Part shown: positions 22,959 to 39,011 of the stretch, in pieces
Numbering within the stretch: position 1 is the stretch's first letter
How the letters are laid out: each line of letters opens with the position of its first letter
Origin: Silene latifolia
Lineage: Eukaryota > Streptophyta > Magnoliopsida > Caryophyllales > Caryophyllaceae
Direction: 5' to 3'
Assembly (NCBI RefSeq): GCF_048544455.1
Contig: NC_133537.1
Location: forward strand, 20,459,541-20,523,540
Length of the DNA stretch: 64,000 nt
Made by a program: the position numbers and the translations under genes
The notes under the pieces: generated by a model
The model's input: only the letters and a program-made list of their open reading frames with translations
The model's database searches: none
Told to the model about the DNA's origin: nothing

Positions 22959-22970
22959 TGGTATCAGAGC
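22959..22970 (+). other. Primer-binding site of SIRE-1
   Basis: TGGTATCAGAGC, two bases after the LTR. This is the standard initiator-tRNA-Met primer site of plant copia elements. Confidence 0.9.
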
Positions 22971-23063
22971 CTCGTGCTCTTGATTGCCTAACCGCAAAGA
23001 GGCTGATCTATCTTGTTTTGAATTATCTTATCGTTTTATATTCCGCTGCCTATCACGTGATAA

Positions 23064-23227
23064 ATGGATTCCAAATATCTCAAGTGTCCCGTCTTTGATG
23101 AGAAGAATTATGGATTGTGGAAAAACATGATGACTCACTATGTGAAAGGTCACGATTGGGAGTGCTGGAGGATTATCCAAAACGGACCGCACAAAATTCT
23201 TGTTGCATCCGAAGAAGGCACTACCTA

Positions 23228-23231
<4 letters not shown>
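23064..23231 (+). pseudogene. gag: Truncated gag start of SIRE-1
   Basis: 56 codons beginning MDSKYLKCPVFDEKNYGLW, nearly identical to the start of SIRE-3 gag. It ends where TA repeats begin, so the following codons only translate the microsatellite. Confidence 0.85.
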
Positions 23232-23271
<40 letters not shown>

Positions 23272-23285
23272 AAGAGAGAGAGAGA
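23232..23285. repeat. (TA)n(GA)n microsatellite before element E
   Basis: TA run, then TTTATAAAGAGAGAG. The equivalent place in SIRE-3 gag has no TA repeat, so the repeat came with the rearrangement or insertion. Confidence 0.85.
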
Positions 23286-27341
<4,056 letters not shown>

Positions 27342-27419
<78 letters not shown>

Positions 27420-27425
27420 CATATT
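27342..27425. repeat. (TA)n microsatellite between D and the Athila element
   Basis: TA repeats with periodic ATACATAT interruptions. It directly joins retrotransposon leader sequence, with no LTR between. Confidence 0.85.
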
Positions 27426-27577
27426 AGGTTATGCTTAGTTTTATTTAGAGTCTTTGCTTTAATCTTGTCTCGATTGTTAGTTTGTTTTAGTAGTTGATTG
27501 TTGTTTGTAGAGTGTGTGTGATTTTTGCCTTTCCCTAGTGTGTAAAAACACTAGGAGACTTACGATTTGTTAAGTGT

Positions 27578-30500
27578 ATGCCTAGAAGGAATCACCAAGC
27601 TCTTCTATTCAACTCCGACCCCGAGAGGCTTTTTAGAACCTTGAGGACTAGGACTCTAGAAAGAGTAAGGAATAATTCCACCCAAGCAAACATTGATCAA
27701 CCAAACTCACACATCCCACAAAATTTTGATACAACAACTACGATTCAACCAAATACCACAATTGAGACTTTAGTAGAGAACCCCTTTCATAACTTCCTTA
27801 ATTACAATAGTCCACCTCAAACACCACCACATCAAGAACCAAACCACCCACCACAAATGGCTCTTAGAGATCACAACCGGCCTAACCATAATGATTCATG
27901 TAATCCCATCAATTTTGGCACCTTGGCCCCAAACAACTTTGAAATGCATCCCGCCCAAGTCGGGTTAGTTGAGAAGGACTTGTTTGGAGGTCATATTGAG
28001 GAGGATGCCCATGCTCATCTCCGGAAGTTTAAGAGGAAAGTTTCGATGATGAAGAAGAATGGGGTGTCCGAAGACACCTTGAGAATGATGTTGTTTCCGT
28101 TTTCGTTGACGGGCAAAGCGGACCGGTGGTTGAACATTCACCCACCGGATACTTTCACTACTTGGGATGACTTAGCCCAAGCATTTATGGCCAAGTACTA
28201 CCCTTCCTCAAAGACCGCGATGCTCCGCAACGAGATCCATACGTTCCAACAAGAGGATGGGGAGTCCTTAGGTGAGGCTTGGGACCGTTATCAAGATTTG
28301 ATAGCAAGTTGCCCCCACCATGGAATACCGGAATGGTACATTACTCAAACATTCTTCCAAACTCTACTACCAAGAACTAAGGAGATGGTAAATGCCTCCG
28401 CAGGGGGAGGTTTTGACCACTTGAATGATGAAGAGGGCACGGCATTGATCAAAAAAATGGTAGACTCGGAGGCAAACTATGGTTCTAGAGGGAACATGCT
28501 ACGAAGGAACGGGAAATTTCCTAAAGAAAATGCCTCCAACTCCGAGACAAATGCCAAGCTCGACTTGCTCACAAAGCAATTTGAGAAGTTTTCAAAGAAT
28601 CAAGTGAACCAAGCCGCGACCTCATATGGGCCGCCCATGGAAGAAGTTGCTCAAGTCACGAGTTGTGAACTTTGTGGAGGAAGTGGTCATACATATGACT
28701 TGTGTGGCAACAATTACAATGGTGCCTATGATGAGAATGCTCAAGAGGTGAACGCTTTTCAAAGTTACAACAACAATCCTAGACCACCAAGGCCTCCTTA
28801 CAACAACCCAAACACCTACAATCCAAATACCAATTTCTACCACCCCGGGTTAAGGAACCACCCCAACTTTAGTTACAAAAGCACCAATGTTCAAAACCCC
28901 CAACATCTCCAACCACAAACCCAAACCAATCCACCCGGTTTTGCTCAACCAAGGGGAATTCTCCCAAACCCGAGAAATAATTTTGGAAATCAAAACCAAT
29001 GGTCAAGCAACAATCTACCCCAAAACTATGGCAACCAACAACAAGGGCACCAAGAGTTTGGTGGAAACCAAAGCAACCAAGGGTTTTACCAAGGGAATCA
29101 AGTAAATCAAGCAAATCAAGGATTTGGGCAAGGGTATGTTCAAGGGTCTCAAGAACAAGGTCAAGGATCAAACTTCAACAACTATGGTCCGAGAGGTAAC
29201 TTCCAAGTGGGGCAAAACAACAACCAAGGTCCCAATGCTAGATATGACTATGGGTTCCCTTTACCCATAGCCAACCAACCTCATCAAGAACCCCAAGGTG
29301 AGCTCTCTCAAGTAGAGCTTTTGAAGATGATTAAGAACATGCAACTTCAACATAGCCAAGAGATAGCTAATTTTGCAAAAGCTACTCAACAAGAACAAGC
29401 AAACTTGAGAGCTACATTTCTTAAGGACATGAGGGAAATGGAATCTAGGATGGCTTCTCATGCTATGGCTAACCCTCAAAGGCCGCCCGGTGGTTTGTTG
29501 GCTCAAGGACAAAGCTCCAAAGATGCCTCAAATAGCCACCATGCTCATGCGGTAGTGCTAAGGAGTGGTTTAGAGCTTGAGGACCCTTACAAAGATCTTG
29601 AGTTGGAAGTTGATGAAGATCCCAAGGGGAATGAGGTAGAAATGGATGATGAAGAGGAAAGCTCACCCATTGAGGCTTCGGGTAAAGCTAATGAAGACAA
29701 GAAAGGAAAGAAAGCTTGTGAAGATTTGACTAGAAGAGGAATTCAAGTGGACAAGGGTGTTGATGGATATGTGGAAGACCTCCCTTATGAGGAGGAAGCT
29801 ATTGAAGAAATACCTTTGCAACATTCTAAAAAGGTAACAAAAAGTTCGGCTCCTCCAAAGGTATCTTCCAATTCCCAACTTGTTTCTAAAATTCCTTACC
29901 CTTCAAGAGCCATAAAGAGTAGGGAAAACCTCAAGTATGCCAAATTTTGTGATATGCTTGAGAAACTTGAGGTTACCCTACCCTTTACGGAGGTGATAAT
30001 GAACATGCCAACCTACTCAAAATTTTTAAAAGACATTTTGACAAAGAAAAGTGTCTTAGGTGACCAAGAAATAGTGGCTATGGAAGAAGCATGTAGTGCT
30101 CATATCCTTAACAAATTGCCCACTAAACTTGGTGACCCGGGAAGCTTTTCCATTCCTTGTGTAGTTGGCGGTGTTCCTATCTCAAGAGCTCTTTGTGACT
30201 TGGGAGCAAGTGTTAGTGTTATTCCTTTGAAGGTTGCAAAAAGGATTGGCATTCAAAACTTGGCCCCCACTACCATGACTCTCCAATTGGCGGATAGGTC
30301 CGTCAAACGCCCTATGAGGGTGCTTGAGGACGTGCCCGTCAAGGTTGGAAAGTTTTTGATTCCCACCGATTTTGTTGTCCTTGATATTCCGGAGGATAGC
30401 CACACTCCCATCATCCTAGGTAGGCCATTTTTGGCCACCGGAGGAGTACTCATTGATGTGAAGAATGGGCGGCTAACCTTCCAAATTGAGGGCAACAAAA

Positions 30501-33283
30501 TCGAATTTAACTTGCCAAATTTGATGAAAGGTCCAAGTGTAGAAAGATTGAGCACAATCGAGGTAATTGATGAAGTAGTGCACGAGGTAGCCCGTGAAGA
30601 GGCGGAGATGGAAGAGGTTTTTCAAATCTCTTTGCATGATGAAGCAATGAAAGAGGATCACGAAGTTGATGAGGAACTATTAAAGAAAGTGGAGGGCTTT
30701 CTCCCTCCAAAGGTACAACTCAAACCCTTGCCTCCCTCACTCAAATATGCTTTCCTTGATGAAGGAGAGGCCTATCCGGTGATCGTTAATGCTAACCTAA
30801 GTGAGTCCCAAGAAAAGAAGCTTTTGGAAATCTTGAAAACTCATAGAGGAGCACTTGGGTATAGCATTGATGACATCAAAGGCTTAAGTCCGAGTTTGTG
30901 CATGCATAGAATAGTTTTGGAAGAGGGGAGTCAACCCAAGGTTGACGGTCTTAGGAGGATTAACCCAAAGATGGCCGAGGTGGTGAAAAATGAAGTGTTG
31001 AAACTCCTAGAGGCCGGTATTATATACCAAATTACCGATAGCAAATGGGTTAGTCCGGTCCACGTGGTACCCAAAAAGGGGGGGATACAAATGGTTGAAC
31101 AAGAGGATGGCACCACTCTACCCACTAGACCCGTGACCGGGTGGCGAATGTGTATTGACTACCGCAAGCTCAATGCCGCCACCCTCAAAGACCATTTCCC
31201 AATTCCCTTCATTGACCAAATGCTAGAAAGGCTCGCGGTCCATGCATATTATTGTTTCTTAGACGGTTATTCCGGGTTTTTCCAAATTCCCATCCACCCG
31301 GATGACCAAGAGAAGACGACCTTCACTTGTCCAATAGGGGTCTATGCCTACCGTAGGATGCCATTCGGGCTTTGTAATGTGCCCGGCACCTTTCAAAGGT
31401 GCATGATGGCAATATTTTCCGATTTCCTTGAAAAAAGCATGGAAGTCTTCATGGACGACTTTAGTGTCCATGGAGACTCGTTTGAGCTTGGTCTTGAGAA
31501 CTTGGCTTGTGTGTTGAAATGGTGTGAGGAGCATAACCTCGTCCTTAATTGGGAAAAGTGCCATTTCATGGTTGAGGAAGGGGTTGTCCTCGGTCACATC
31601 GTTTCAAGGAGGGGTATTGAGGTCGATGGGGCCAAAGTTGCGGTCATAGAGAACTTGTCACCCCCTTCCAATGTTAAGGGAGTGAGAAGTTTTCTAGGCC
31701 ATGCCGGGTTTTATCGGCGTTTTATCAAGGATTTTTCAAAAATAGCAAAGCCCCTAACCTCATTACTCCTTAAGGATTCCCCCTTTGTGTTTGATGATTC
31801 TTGTCTTGAAGCTTTTAATAGGTTGAAGAGAGCATTGGTCACGGCACCGATAATCCGATCTCCGGATTGGAATCTTCCCTTTGAGATACTGTGTGATGCT
31901 TCGGACTTCGCGGTTGGTGCGGTACTTGGGCAAGTTGTGGATAAGAAGCATCATGTGATATATTACACAAGCAAGACTCTTGATCAAACTCAATGTGGAT
32001 ACGCTACTACCGAAAAGGAAATGTTGGCAATTGTTCATGCCGTGGAGAAATTTCGGCAATACCTTGTTGGGTCTAAGGTGGTGGTTTACTCCGATCACAC
32101 CGCCTTGAGACAATTGATGGTGAAGAAAGATGCGAAGCCCCGGCTCTTGAGATGGGTCCTTCTTCTTCAAGAATTTGATTTAGAGATTAAGGATAAGGCC
32201 GGTTCGGAAAATGTTGTTGCCGACCACTTATCTAGATTGACCGTTGAAGACCATGGGATACAAGACAAGTGTGGACCCATAAATGAGTGGTTGCGGGATG
32301 ATGGACTCATGGAAGTTACCGCCAAAACCCCTTGGTTTGCGGATCTTGCAAACTACATTGTGAGTGGTTTCTTACCGGATGAAATGGAACCTAGAGAAAG
32401 GAGGAAGTTGAGAAATGATGCTAGGAGATATTTTTGGAATGACCCACATTTGTTTCGCAAGTGTGGGGATGGAATGTTCCGAAGATGTGTTTCAAGAGAG
32501 GAAGGCTTAGAGATTGTGGACCGGGTTCACAATTCCGCCTATGGGGGACACTTGGCCACCTATAGAACAATTGCCAAGATCCTCCAAGGTGGGTTTTATT
32601 GGCCCTCCATGTTCAAAGACATTCACTACTTGGTTAAATCTTGTGATGCTTGTCAAAGAGTTGGGAACATTGGGAAGAGAAGTGAGATGCCCTTGACTAA
32701 CATATTGGAGATTGAGCTTTTTGATTGTTGGGGCATAGACTTCATGGGACCCTTTCCCAACTCTTGTGGAAATGAATACATCTTGGTTGCGGTGGACTAT
32801 GTATCCAAATGGATTGAAGCGGTTGCCTCCCCCACCAATGATAGCAAGGTTGTAATGAAGCTTTTTAAAGGCACGATTTTTCCAAGGTTCGGAACACCAA
32901 GAGTAGTCATAAGTGATGGCGGATCTCATTTCCGCAAAAGTACCTTCAAAGCTCTACTTGAATCACATGGAGTGCGGCACAAAACCGCACTTGCCTACCA
33001 CCCTCAAACTAGTGGGCAAGTGGAGGTTTCTAACCGCCAAATTAAAGCCATTTTGGAGAAAGTCACCAACAAGAGCCGGAAATATTGGTCCCAAAAGCTC
33101 CCGGATGTCTTATGGGCATTGAGAACCGCCTTCAAGACACCCCTTGGCACCACCCCGTATAAGCTTGTGTACGGGAAAGCTTGCCATTTGCCGGTGGAGT
33201 TGGAGCACAAAGCTTGGTGGGCTCTTAAAGAAATGAATTTTGACTTTGATGCACGGAGAAGTGCGGTTTCTCCAAATGAATGA
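27578..33283 (+). CDS. gag-pol: Gag-pol polyprotein of the Athila-like element
   Basis: A 1901-codon frame. The gag domain covers roughly residues 130-300 ([19 protein letters not shown]), followed by a C-x2-C-x4-H-x4-C knuckle at 363-376 and an Asn/Gln-rich linker. Protease has DLGASVS (Asp 874). Reverse transcriptase has [19 protein letters not shown] and the catalytic FMDDF at 1291-1295. RNase H has [13 protein letters not shown] (Asp 1440). Integrase has His 1651 and 1658, Cys 1689 and 1692, then Asp 1721, Asp 1780 and Glu 1816, with exact DD35E spacing. All catalytic residues are present. It would make particles, copy RNA to DNA and integrate it. The frame ends early in the integrase tail because of a frameshift near 33255; the tail continues at 33262-33629. 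Confidence 0.9.
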   Translation: MPRRNHQALLFNSDPERLFRTLRTRTLERVRNNSTQANIDQPNSHIPQNFDTTTTIQPNTTIETLVENPFHNFLNYNSPPQTPPHQEPNHPPQMALRDHNRPNHNDSCNPINFGTLAPNNFEMHPAQVGLVEKDLFGGHIEEDAHAHLRKFKRKVSMMKKNGVSEDTLRMMLFPFSLTGKADRWLNIHPPDTFTTWDDLAQAFMAKYYPSSKTAMLRNEIHTFQQEDGESLGEAWDRYQDLIASCPHHGIPEWYITQTFFQTLLPRTKEMVNASAGGGFDHLNDEEGTALIKKMVDSEANYGSRGNMLRRNGKFPKENASNSETNAKLDLLTKQFEKFSKNQVNQAATSYGPPMEEVAQVTSCELCGGSGHTYDLCGNNYNGAYDENAQEVNAFQSYNNNPRPPRPPYNNPNTYNPNTNFYHPGLRNHPNFSYKSTNVQNPQHLQPQTQTNPPGFAQPRGILPNPRNNFGNQNQWSSNNLPQNYGNQQQGHQEFGGNQSNQGFYQGNQVNQANQGFGQGYVQGSQEQGQGSNFNNYGPRGNFQVGQNNNQGPNARYDYGFPLPIANQPHQEPQGELSQVELLKMIKNMQLQHSQEIANFAKATQQEQANLRATFLKDMREMESRMASHAMANPQRPPGGLLAQGQSSKDASNSHHAHAVVLRSGLELEDPYKDLELEVDEDPKGNEVEMDDEEESSPIEASGKANEDKKGKKACEDLTRRGIQVDKGVDGYVEDLPYEEEAIEEIPLQHSKKVTKSSAPPKVSSNSQLVSKIPYPSRAIKSRENLKYAKFCDMLEKLEVTLPFTEVIMNMPTYSKFLKDILTKKSVLGDQEIVAMEEACSAHILNKLPTKLGDPGSFSIPCVVGGVPISRALCDLGASVSVIPLKVAKRIGIQNLAPTTMTLQLADRSVKRPMRVLEDVPVKVGKFLIPTDFVVLDIPEDSHTPIILGRPFLATGGVLIDVKNGRLTFQIEGNKIEFNLPNLMKGPSVERLSTIEVIDEVVHEVAREEAEMEEVFQISLHDEAMKEDHEVDEELLKKVEGFLPPKVQLKPLPPSLKYAFLDEGEAYPVIVNANLSESQEKKLLEILKTHRGALGYSIDDIKGLSPSLCMHRIVLEEGSQPKVDGLRRINPKMAEVVKNEVLKLLEAGIIYQITDSKWVSPVHVVPKKGGIQMVEQEDGTTLPTRPVTGWRMCIDYRKLNAATLKDHFPIPFIDQMLERLAVHAYYCFLDGYSGFFQIPIHPDDQEKTTFTCPIGVYAYRRMPFGLCNVPGTFQRCMMAIFSDFLEKSMEVFMDDFSVHGDSFELGLENLACVLKWCEEHNLVLNWEKCHFMVEEGVVLGHIVSRRGIEVDGAKVAVIENLSPPSNVKGVRSFLGHAGFYRRFIKDFSKIAKPLTSLLLKDSPFVFDDSCLEAFNRLKRALVTAPIIRSPDWNLPFEILCDASDFAVGAVLGQVVDKKHHVIYYTSKTLDQTQCGYATTEKEMLAIVHAVEKFRQYLVGSKVVVYSDHTALRQLMVKKDAKPRLLRWVLLLQEFDLEIKDKAGSENVVADHLSRLTVEDHGIQDKCGPINEWLRDDGLMEVTAKTPWFADLANYIVSGFLPDEMEPRERRKLRNDARRYFWNDPHLFRKCGDGMFRRCVSREEGLEIVDRVHNSAYGGHLATYRTIAKILQGGFYWPSMFKDIHYLVKSCDACQRVGNIGKRSEMPLTNILEIELFDCWGIDFMGPFPNSCGNEYILVAVDYVSKWIEAVASPTNDSKVVMKLFKGTIFPRFGTPRVVISDGGSHFRKSTFKALLESHGVRHKTALAYHPQTSGQVEVSNRQIKAILEKVTNKSRKYWSQKLPDVLWALRTAFKTPLGTTPYKLVYGKACHLPVELEHKAWWALKEMNFDFDARRSAVSPNE

Positions 33284-33629
33284 GCTTGAAGAATTGAGAT
33301 TGGAGGCTTATGAGAGCTCCAAAATTTACAAGGACCAAACGAAAAAATGGCATGATGGAAAAATCATGAAGAAAGAGATAAGTGTTGGGGACCTTGTTCT
33401 CCTTTTTAACTCCAAGATTAAGGTGTTTCCGGGCAAGCTCAAATCAAGATGGTCGGGACCCTTTAAAGTGATGAAAGTATTCCCTTATGGTGCCTTCGAG
33501 CTTTGGAGTGAAGAAGGGGGAACTTTTAGGGTCAATGGTCAAAGAATCAAGAGATACTATGACGGTGATAGCAAAGGTCCTATTGAAGTACTCTATCTCG
33601 GGGAACCCTCCCGAGGAGAGGAAAGTTGA
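33262..33629 (+). pseudogene. Frameshifted C-terminal tail of the Athila integrase
   Basis: In another frame the normal tail follows: [20 protein letters not shown], then SVGDLVLLFNSKIKVFPGKL and SRWSGPFKVMKVFPYGA, the chromodomain-less end typical of this family. The small shift near 33255 is the only coding lesion I see in the whole gag-pol. Confidence 0.8.
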
Positions 33630-34544
33630 AATTCTTGAAAATGAATTGGTTTGGTGGAGTTCCACAAGAACCACCATTTGTAAATAGCATGCATGTAGAT
33701 AGAATTTGAGATAGTTTGGATTGAACATTCTTGACGAAGTTGAACTTGGAGGTGGGACCCCTAGCCTCGCCCGAGATCCCGACACGAGTCGTCGGTTTGA
33801 AAGTTGAAAACTCGAAAAATGGGCAAGGATGGGAATTGGAAGTGTATTGTTGAGTTTGAGAGGAAAAACGAGCTGAAAACGAAGAGATGTAACTCTCTGC
33901 CGGTGGACCGGCAGCCGGTGCCCTCCACCGGTAGCGCGTTGAAATTTTTTTTGTGAGAAACTTGAAGGAACTAAGCTGAGGAGAATTCCCTGCCGGCAGG
34001 CCGGCAGCCGGCCCACCGGCAGGGAGATCCATACCTGTTGAAAAAGGCGAAAAGTTGAAAGAGAGGAATCCTCTACCGGCAGGCCGGCAGCCGGCCCACC
34101 GGCAGAGGAATGCTTACTGAGCCAAAAATGAAGGAAGTATTAGGAGAAGAATCCCCTACCGGCAGGCCGGCAGCCGGCTCACCGGTAGGGGAACCACTGA
34201 ACATAAAAAAGGGGAATATAGGGGAATTCTCTGCCGGTGGACCGGCAGCCGGTGCCCTCCACCGGCAGCGCGTTGGATTTATTTTGAAGAATTAAGAATC
34301 CCCTACCTAAGAGGCGGGGCGCTTGTTAGCCAACCGGCAGGGGATCTTTATAATGCACGAAACACACCCGTGAGTCCCCATTTTTCTCAAATTCCTTTCT
34401 CTTTCCTTCTTCACTCATCTCCCTCATCCCTCACCTCCATTAACCCTAACCCACTCACCATCACCATTAATCAACCTCCTCACCTCACCCTCCTTCATCC
34501 CCCTCATCCTCCTTCCCTTCTAGTCTTTATTTCCTTCATCAACC
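33630..34544 (+). other. Spacer between pol and the Athila ORF, with hairpin array
   Basis: No protein domain. Most of it is the CCGGCAG hairpin array (33895-34343), then a C/T-rich leader just upstream of the next start codon. Confidence 0.7.
33895..34343 (+). repeat. Array of six CCGGCAG hairpins
   Basis: Copies at 33895-33934, 33988-34024, 34070-34108, 34153-34191, 34229-34269 and a degenerate one at 34299-34343, spaced 75-90 bp. The core is CCGGCAGGCCGGCAGCCGG. The outer arms pair within each copy although they differ between copies: CCCTG with CAGGG, CCTCT with AGAGG, CCCCTACCGG with CCGGTAGGGG. Related copies lie in the 3' LTR. Confidence 0.85.
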
Positions 34545-36275
34545 ATGGCAAACAAGCGGACACGGTCGGAAATGGCGGAAGCTCAACGGCTTTTGGTCGA
34601 GGCGGCGGCGAGTGACACTAACCCGGATCCCGACTTCCCGGATGTTGAGTTCGTCACACAAGAGCAAAAAGGTAAATTTATCTTGTTCAAAAATCGCCCC
34701 TTAACCCCGACTAAATTCATTTGTCGACCGGCTATGAGAAATATGGGATTAGACAACGAAACCTTTGAATTGTTTAAGGGTGTTGGTATGAAAGGCTTGT
34801 ATGATTTGCATGAGGAAACTTATCCCCGCCTCACATGGGAATTCCTTAGTAGTTTCCGTCTTGATAAGCACCGACAAACCCGTATGGTCGAGCAAATACA
34901 CTTCCGGTTGATGAACCGTGATCATTCCATGTCCCTAGGAAGGCTTTGCCAAATTTTCGGCCTTAACAACCCCCCAAAATTCAAGGCACCCGAGACCGCT
35001 CACTTTTCTCGGGTGTGGAAAGCCATTTCGGGCTTAGATGACCAAACCGGCGTGAAAAGGCCGGAAATTGCGTGCCACAATGCCCCCATTCGCATTTGGC
35101 ATCGATTTGTGGGAGGTTCTATTTTTGCGACTCATGAGCCATGGGTTTTTCGGGTTACCGAATTGGAGATTTTGGGGTCTTACTTACTCACCACCCCGGC
35201 CCCCTATGAAATCAATGTGGGTCACCATTTGGCCCTCCATTTGCAATCACTTTCTAAATCACCGGGGCAAAAAGTCCCTCTTCATGTGGGTGGGATAATA
35301 ACCCGAATTGCTAAGAGCCTTGACCGCCCGGTGAACTTGAACAACATGAGGTGGATCCGGGGGGAGACCTACATCACCAAGCAATGGTTAACGAAAAACC
35401 TAGAGTGGATCAAGGTCAATCCTTTTGATGGAATCGAGTATTGGCAAGTTCAAAAGAAAAATTCCGTCCCAATTCCCAATGCCTCCAAATTCAAAATCAA
35501 GCCCGGTGAGGAGTCCTACCTCCTTGAAATTGAGGAGGAGCCCGATCAAACCCAACCTCCCCCGACCAACCCCATCACCTATGGTCGTGACAACCGGAGG
35601 GAAACTCCATCCTCTCTCCACTACTCCATGCCCTCCTTCCGACCACCCTCCACCTTCCAACCTCAACCTTGGGGGGGTAATTTTGGTGAAGGCTCCTCTA
35701 GCAACGTCCCTCCTCCCCCGCCTCCTATGCATGCCGATTTGGTCAAATTCATGAGTGACATGCGGTTGGGTTTGGAAACCGCCGCTAGTGAGAGGCGGGG
35801 CATTGAGCAAAGGTTGGATCGGATATACTATGACACCTCCGTGGGTCAATTTCCGATTTATGATGATTACATGAGGAGGAACTACGAGCACCCTCAACAT
35901 CTCCACCCCTCCTACTACCTTGAACCGGATGGTGGTTACCACAAGGATAACCGGTTTGTCTACGCCGACATCAATATCCGGCCGGATTATTTCGCCCCAC
36001 CCGTTTTTCCCCCTCCCGCTTCTCAAGAGGAGGGGCATGATGCTCAATGGTTCGGGGGTACACCCTCCATTTTCTCCCACCCCGAGGTTGGGAGTGGCTC
36101 CGGGGCGGCCTCCGGCGGCTTCCTTTCGTCCGGCGGGAATTTCGGCGATTCCACCGCTCCCATGAACACCGACGACTTCCTTAGAGAGTCCGCGTTTGGA
36201 GCGGTGGACGGAGATGGCAATGATGATGATAATGATAATAATGATGATGATGATGACGGGGACCTTGAGTCTTAG
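34545..36275 (+). CDS. Athila-family ORF downstream of pol (envelope-position protein)
   Basis: 576 codons from ATGGCAAACAAGCGG, uninterrupted. The first half (RPAMRNMGLDNETFELF, then LTWEFLSSFRL, RLMNRDHSMSLGRLCQIFGL) matches the conserved part of Athila ORF1 proteins. The second half is Pro-rich and low complexity and ends in an acidic Asp/Asn run encoded by a GAT/AAT microsatellite (36217-36257). I see no signal peptide or clear membrane segment. In Athila elements this place is sometimes described as envelope-like, but the role is unknown. Confidence 0.8.
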   Translation: MANKRTRSEMAEAQRLLVEAAASDTNPDPDFPDVEFVTQEQKGKFILFKNRPLTPTKFICRPAMRNMGLDNETFELFKGVGMKGLYDLHEETYPRLTWEFLSSFRLDKHRQTRMVEQIHFRLMNRDHSMSLGRLCQIFGLNNPPKFKAPETAHFSRVWKAISGLDDQTGVKRPEIACHNAPIRIWHRFVGGSIFATHEPWVFRVTELEILGSYLLTTPAPYEINVGHHLALHLQSLSKSPGQKVPLHVGGIITRIAKSLDRPVNLNNMRWIRGETYITKQWLTKNLEWIKVNPFDGIEYWQVQKKNSVPIPNASKFKIKPGEESYLLEIEEEPDQTQPPPTNPITYGRDNRRETPSSLHYSMPSFRPPSTFQPQPWGGNFGEGSSSNVPPPPPPMHADLVKFMSDMRLGLETAASERRGIEQRLDRIYYDTSVGQFPIYDDYMRRNYEHPQHLHPSYYLEPDGGYHKDNRFVYADINIRPDYFAPPVFPPPASQEEGHDAQWFGGTPSIFSHPEVGSGSGAASGGFLSSGGNFGDSTAPMNTDDFLRESAFGAVDGDGNDDDNDNNDDDDDGDLES

Positions 36276-36655
36276 GCGGCCTCGCGTTTGGCCTATCTTT
36301 CCTCCCTTTTCAATCCAAAGCCTTCGGTATGCTCCCATATTCAATCCAAATGTCAAGTATGTACCCCAACAATCCAAACTTCTCATTCATATTTAAATTT
36401 TGTATGCATTTAGTTAGAAATTCATATAATTGCATTCATATAGGATTGCATTAGATTTTAATTTGTAATATATTGTCACATTTAGTAATTGCATTCACCT
36501 AGGATAACTCGCATTGTAATTTAAATTCTACATATAGAATAGAGCATGCATTGCATTTTTCAAAATAAAAAACCAACTAAAAAATTGAAAAATGACTAAA
36601 ATCACCAAAAACATGTTATTTTCTTTCACTCAATTGCCCTCCCATGTAAATGAAT

Positions 36656-36671
36656 AAGTGTGGAGAGGGCC

Positions 36672-36720
<49 letters not shown>

Positions 36721-36880
36721 AAAAACATGCATTTTAATTTCAAAAATCAAAAATACCAAAAATATGTTATTTTTATTTCCAAAAATTCAAAAACCACCAA
36801 AAATATGTTGTTTATTTTTCCTATTCTCTCCCTATACTTTGTTCCATTGAGGACAATGTAAATTTCAAGTGTGGGGAGGG
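36656..36880 (+). other. Two internal polypurine-tract-like motifs
   Basis: AAGTGTGGAGAGGG at 36656-36669 and AAGTGTGGGGAGGG at 36867-36880 copy the true tract before the LTR. The second is preceded by TTGAGGACAATGTAA, resembling the CTCGAGGACGAGTAAGG that precedes the true tract. Confidence 0.6.
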
Positions 36881-38997
36881 AAGTATCCACTTTGTGAATA
36901 TTTGTTTGCACCTTTAAATTTGATAAAAATTCAAAAAATGCCTAAAAATTGAAAAATTTCAAAAATTCCAAAAATATTGCATTGTATATATATGTTTGTC
37001 TAACAAGTGGCGCAGGCACATACGGGACATTTGAGGCATTAGGAGACTAGAAGACCGCTCGGTTTAATCTTTCCTATCTCTTTTTCCTTTACTATTCTTT
37101 CCCTTTATATTGTTGGATATATGGAGGAGGATGGGCTATGTTGATGAGGATGTTCCATTTTGGAACTTGGTGTGTGTTGCTTACGTCTTTGCTAGGTTTA
37201 GACAATTGTTGCATGTTTATTTAGGTTGCTAGTACTTAGAAATGCATTTCGTATCTTGTGAATATGTGTTTGTTGCTTTATTTACCCTTTGCATCAAGTT
37301 TGTACATAAATGTGGTCTAGGAAGGGAGCATGATACCTCAATGATGATATTGTCTTGGCCTTGTCTTTCCCCTCCTATTGGCTTGCACCTTGTGACACCC
37401 TCGTTATACGGGAAATGAGGCTAGACCGGAGAGTTTTGACCACCATGTGAGACCAAGACCGTAGACTAGGCCTAGATTTCGACATAGCTACTTACAAGTG
37501 AGATTTAGAGCCTCCTTGGGACCGGTACATCCATACCCGGTCCCCCTTTAGGTGTGAGTAGGCTCCTCGCGTGGCATGTCACATCACGACGCACAAGCAT
37601 GGCGTCCTCTCCTTTTAGACCATGAGATGTTCATCTATATGCATATTTTGAAACAGCAAGTTGCATTTCAATTTTTGAGCCTCGCATTGCCAAATAAGCC
37701 TAATTTTTCGACCCTTTAGACTAGGACCGATTTTGTTCACCCCTTTGAGCCTTGACCGTTCATTTGATACCTACGATACTAACTACAACCCAAAAACAAC
37801 CGACCTTGATCAAGAAAGTTGTCTATGAGTTTTGGTAGTATGAAGAAGGGGATTTGAATCTTGGTTTAGTGGATGTGCACAATCCACTTGAGTCGAAATG
37901 ATGGCTTAGTTTGGCTTGCTTTGAATGAAGAGGTTTTGAAAAAGAAAAGAAAAAAAAAAAATGTAATGAAAAAGAAAAAAATGCGTTGCACCTGTACTTT
38001 GTTTGTTGAGAAAAAGCCGAGCAACACTCCTTATGCATCATTAAAGGAGTAGAAAAAGGCGTTGCAAAATAAAGGGGAAATGATGTTTTTCCAAATGAGT
38101 CGGATTTTCAACTTTTTGTGTGATTTAGGCAACTAATATCCTGTTCTTTTTGATTCATTCATTTGTTGTAATAAGTTGGGAAGAAAAGGGGAAATTTTGA
38201 CAACTTCTTGATCCTAAACTCCAAATGATCCATAACGGTGCTTGCACCAATCCCGTTTCGACCCATCGCCTAACCCCATTACAACCCTTGCTTCTTATAT
38301 GCATATTTTTCCTCTTTTTGCATCTCACTTATGGTCTTGTAGGAGAGAATTCCATGTTAGATTGCGGGCATGTCTCACGAGTCGAGTAGTTGAGTGATTT
38401 TGGTTACTTTTTGCACAAAAATCACCCGTTCCAAAAACGAAATGAGAGATTAGTGAAAACCGTGAGGAAGTCGGTAGTCTTGGTCCCCTTAGTCATGGGT
38501 CAATTTGGTTGAATATTGAGTGTGTCATGTGATTCTCGAAGGTTAGGCTTTGTTTCCCCCTTTCCCGCCTTTGAATTTGTTTCCTAGGCATTTGGTTGTC
38601 AAATTGCGGTTGCTTGAGCCACCATTAGGGCATTGACACCCCGCCGAGACTATGAGATGGTATCTCCCGACCAAAACCTTTAATCGTTCAAAGTAAAACG
38701 GCCGCTTAGATGAGGAAAGCGGTTTGATTTTTGTGATGCATCATATATGTTGACTCGTGCTTAATTGAATGTTTGCATCAAAAATTTTGTAGCAAGACCC
38801 AACTTGCCTTGCAATAGGGCACTCTCCCCTCATGAGTGCCAAATTGTGAGTTGAAGAGGCGTTGAGTGCGCTAATACTCGATCGGCTTAAGTAGTAGTTT
38901 AGTTGAGTGATGCTTATATTGTGCACTCACTCTCCTTGTCTATTTTAGTAGGGACTTGTGCATTGATTTTGGACTTACTCGAGGACGAGTAAGGTTT

Positions 38998-39011
38998 AAG
39001 TGTGGGGAGGT
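38998..39011 (+). other. Polypurine tract of the Athila element
   Basis: AAGTGTGGGGAGGT immediately before TGATATG, the LTR start. Confidence 0.85.

Larger units (their letters stand above)
21067..23231 (+). mobile_element. SIRE-1: 5' end of a SIRE/Maximus-like copia
   Basis: 5' LTR, primer site and the first 56 codons of gag, closely matching SIRE-3 at 55579. At 23231 the gag sequence stops at CTACCTATGAA and changes to a (TA)n tract. The rest of the element is not in this window: SIRE-2 further right has a different LTR and diverged gag. Confidence 0.8.
36276..39011 (+). other. Long 3' untranslated interior of the Athila element
   Basis: About 2.7 kb without recognisable genes. It holds an A run of about 45 bp (36674-36718), two internal purine tracts of the same type as the priming tract (36656-36669 and 36867-36880), and the real tract at 38998-39011. 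ORFs are short and composition-driven. Confidence 0.6.

Noticed and set aside
36196..36396. Short Met/Ile-rich ORF near 36200
   Set aside because: Shadow frame of the GAT/AAT microsatellite at the end of the Athila ORF.
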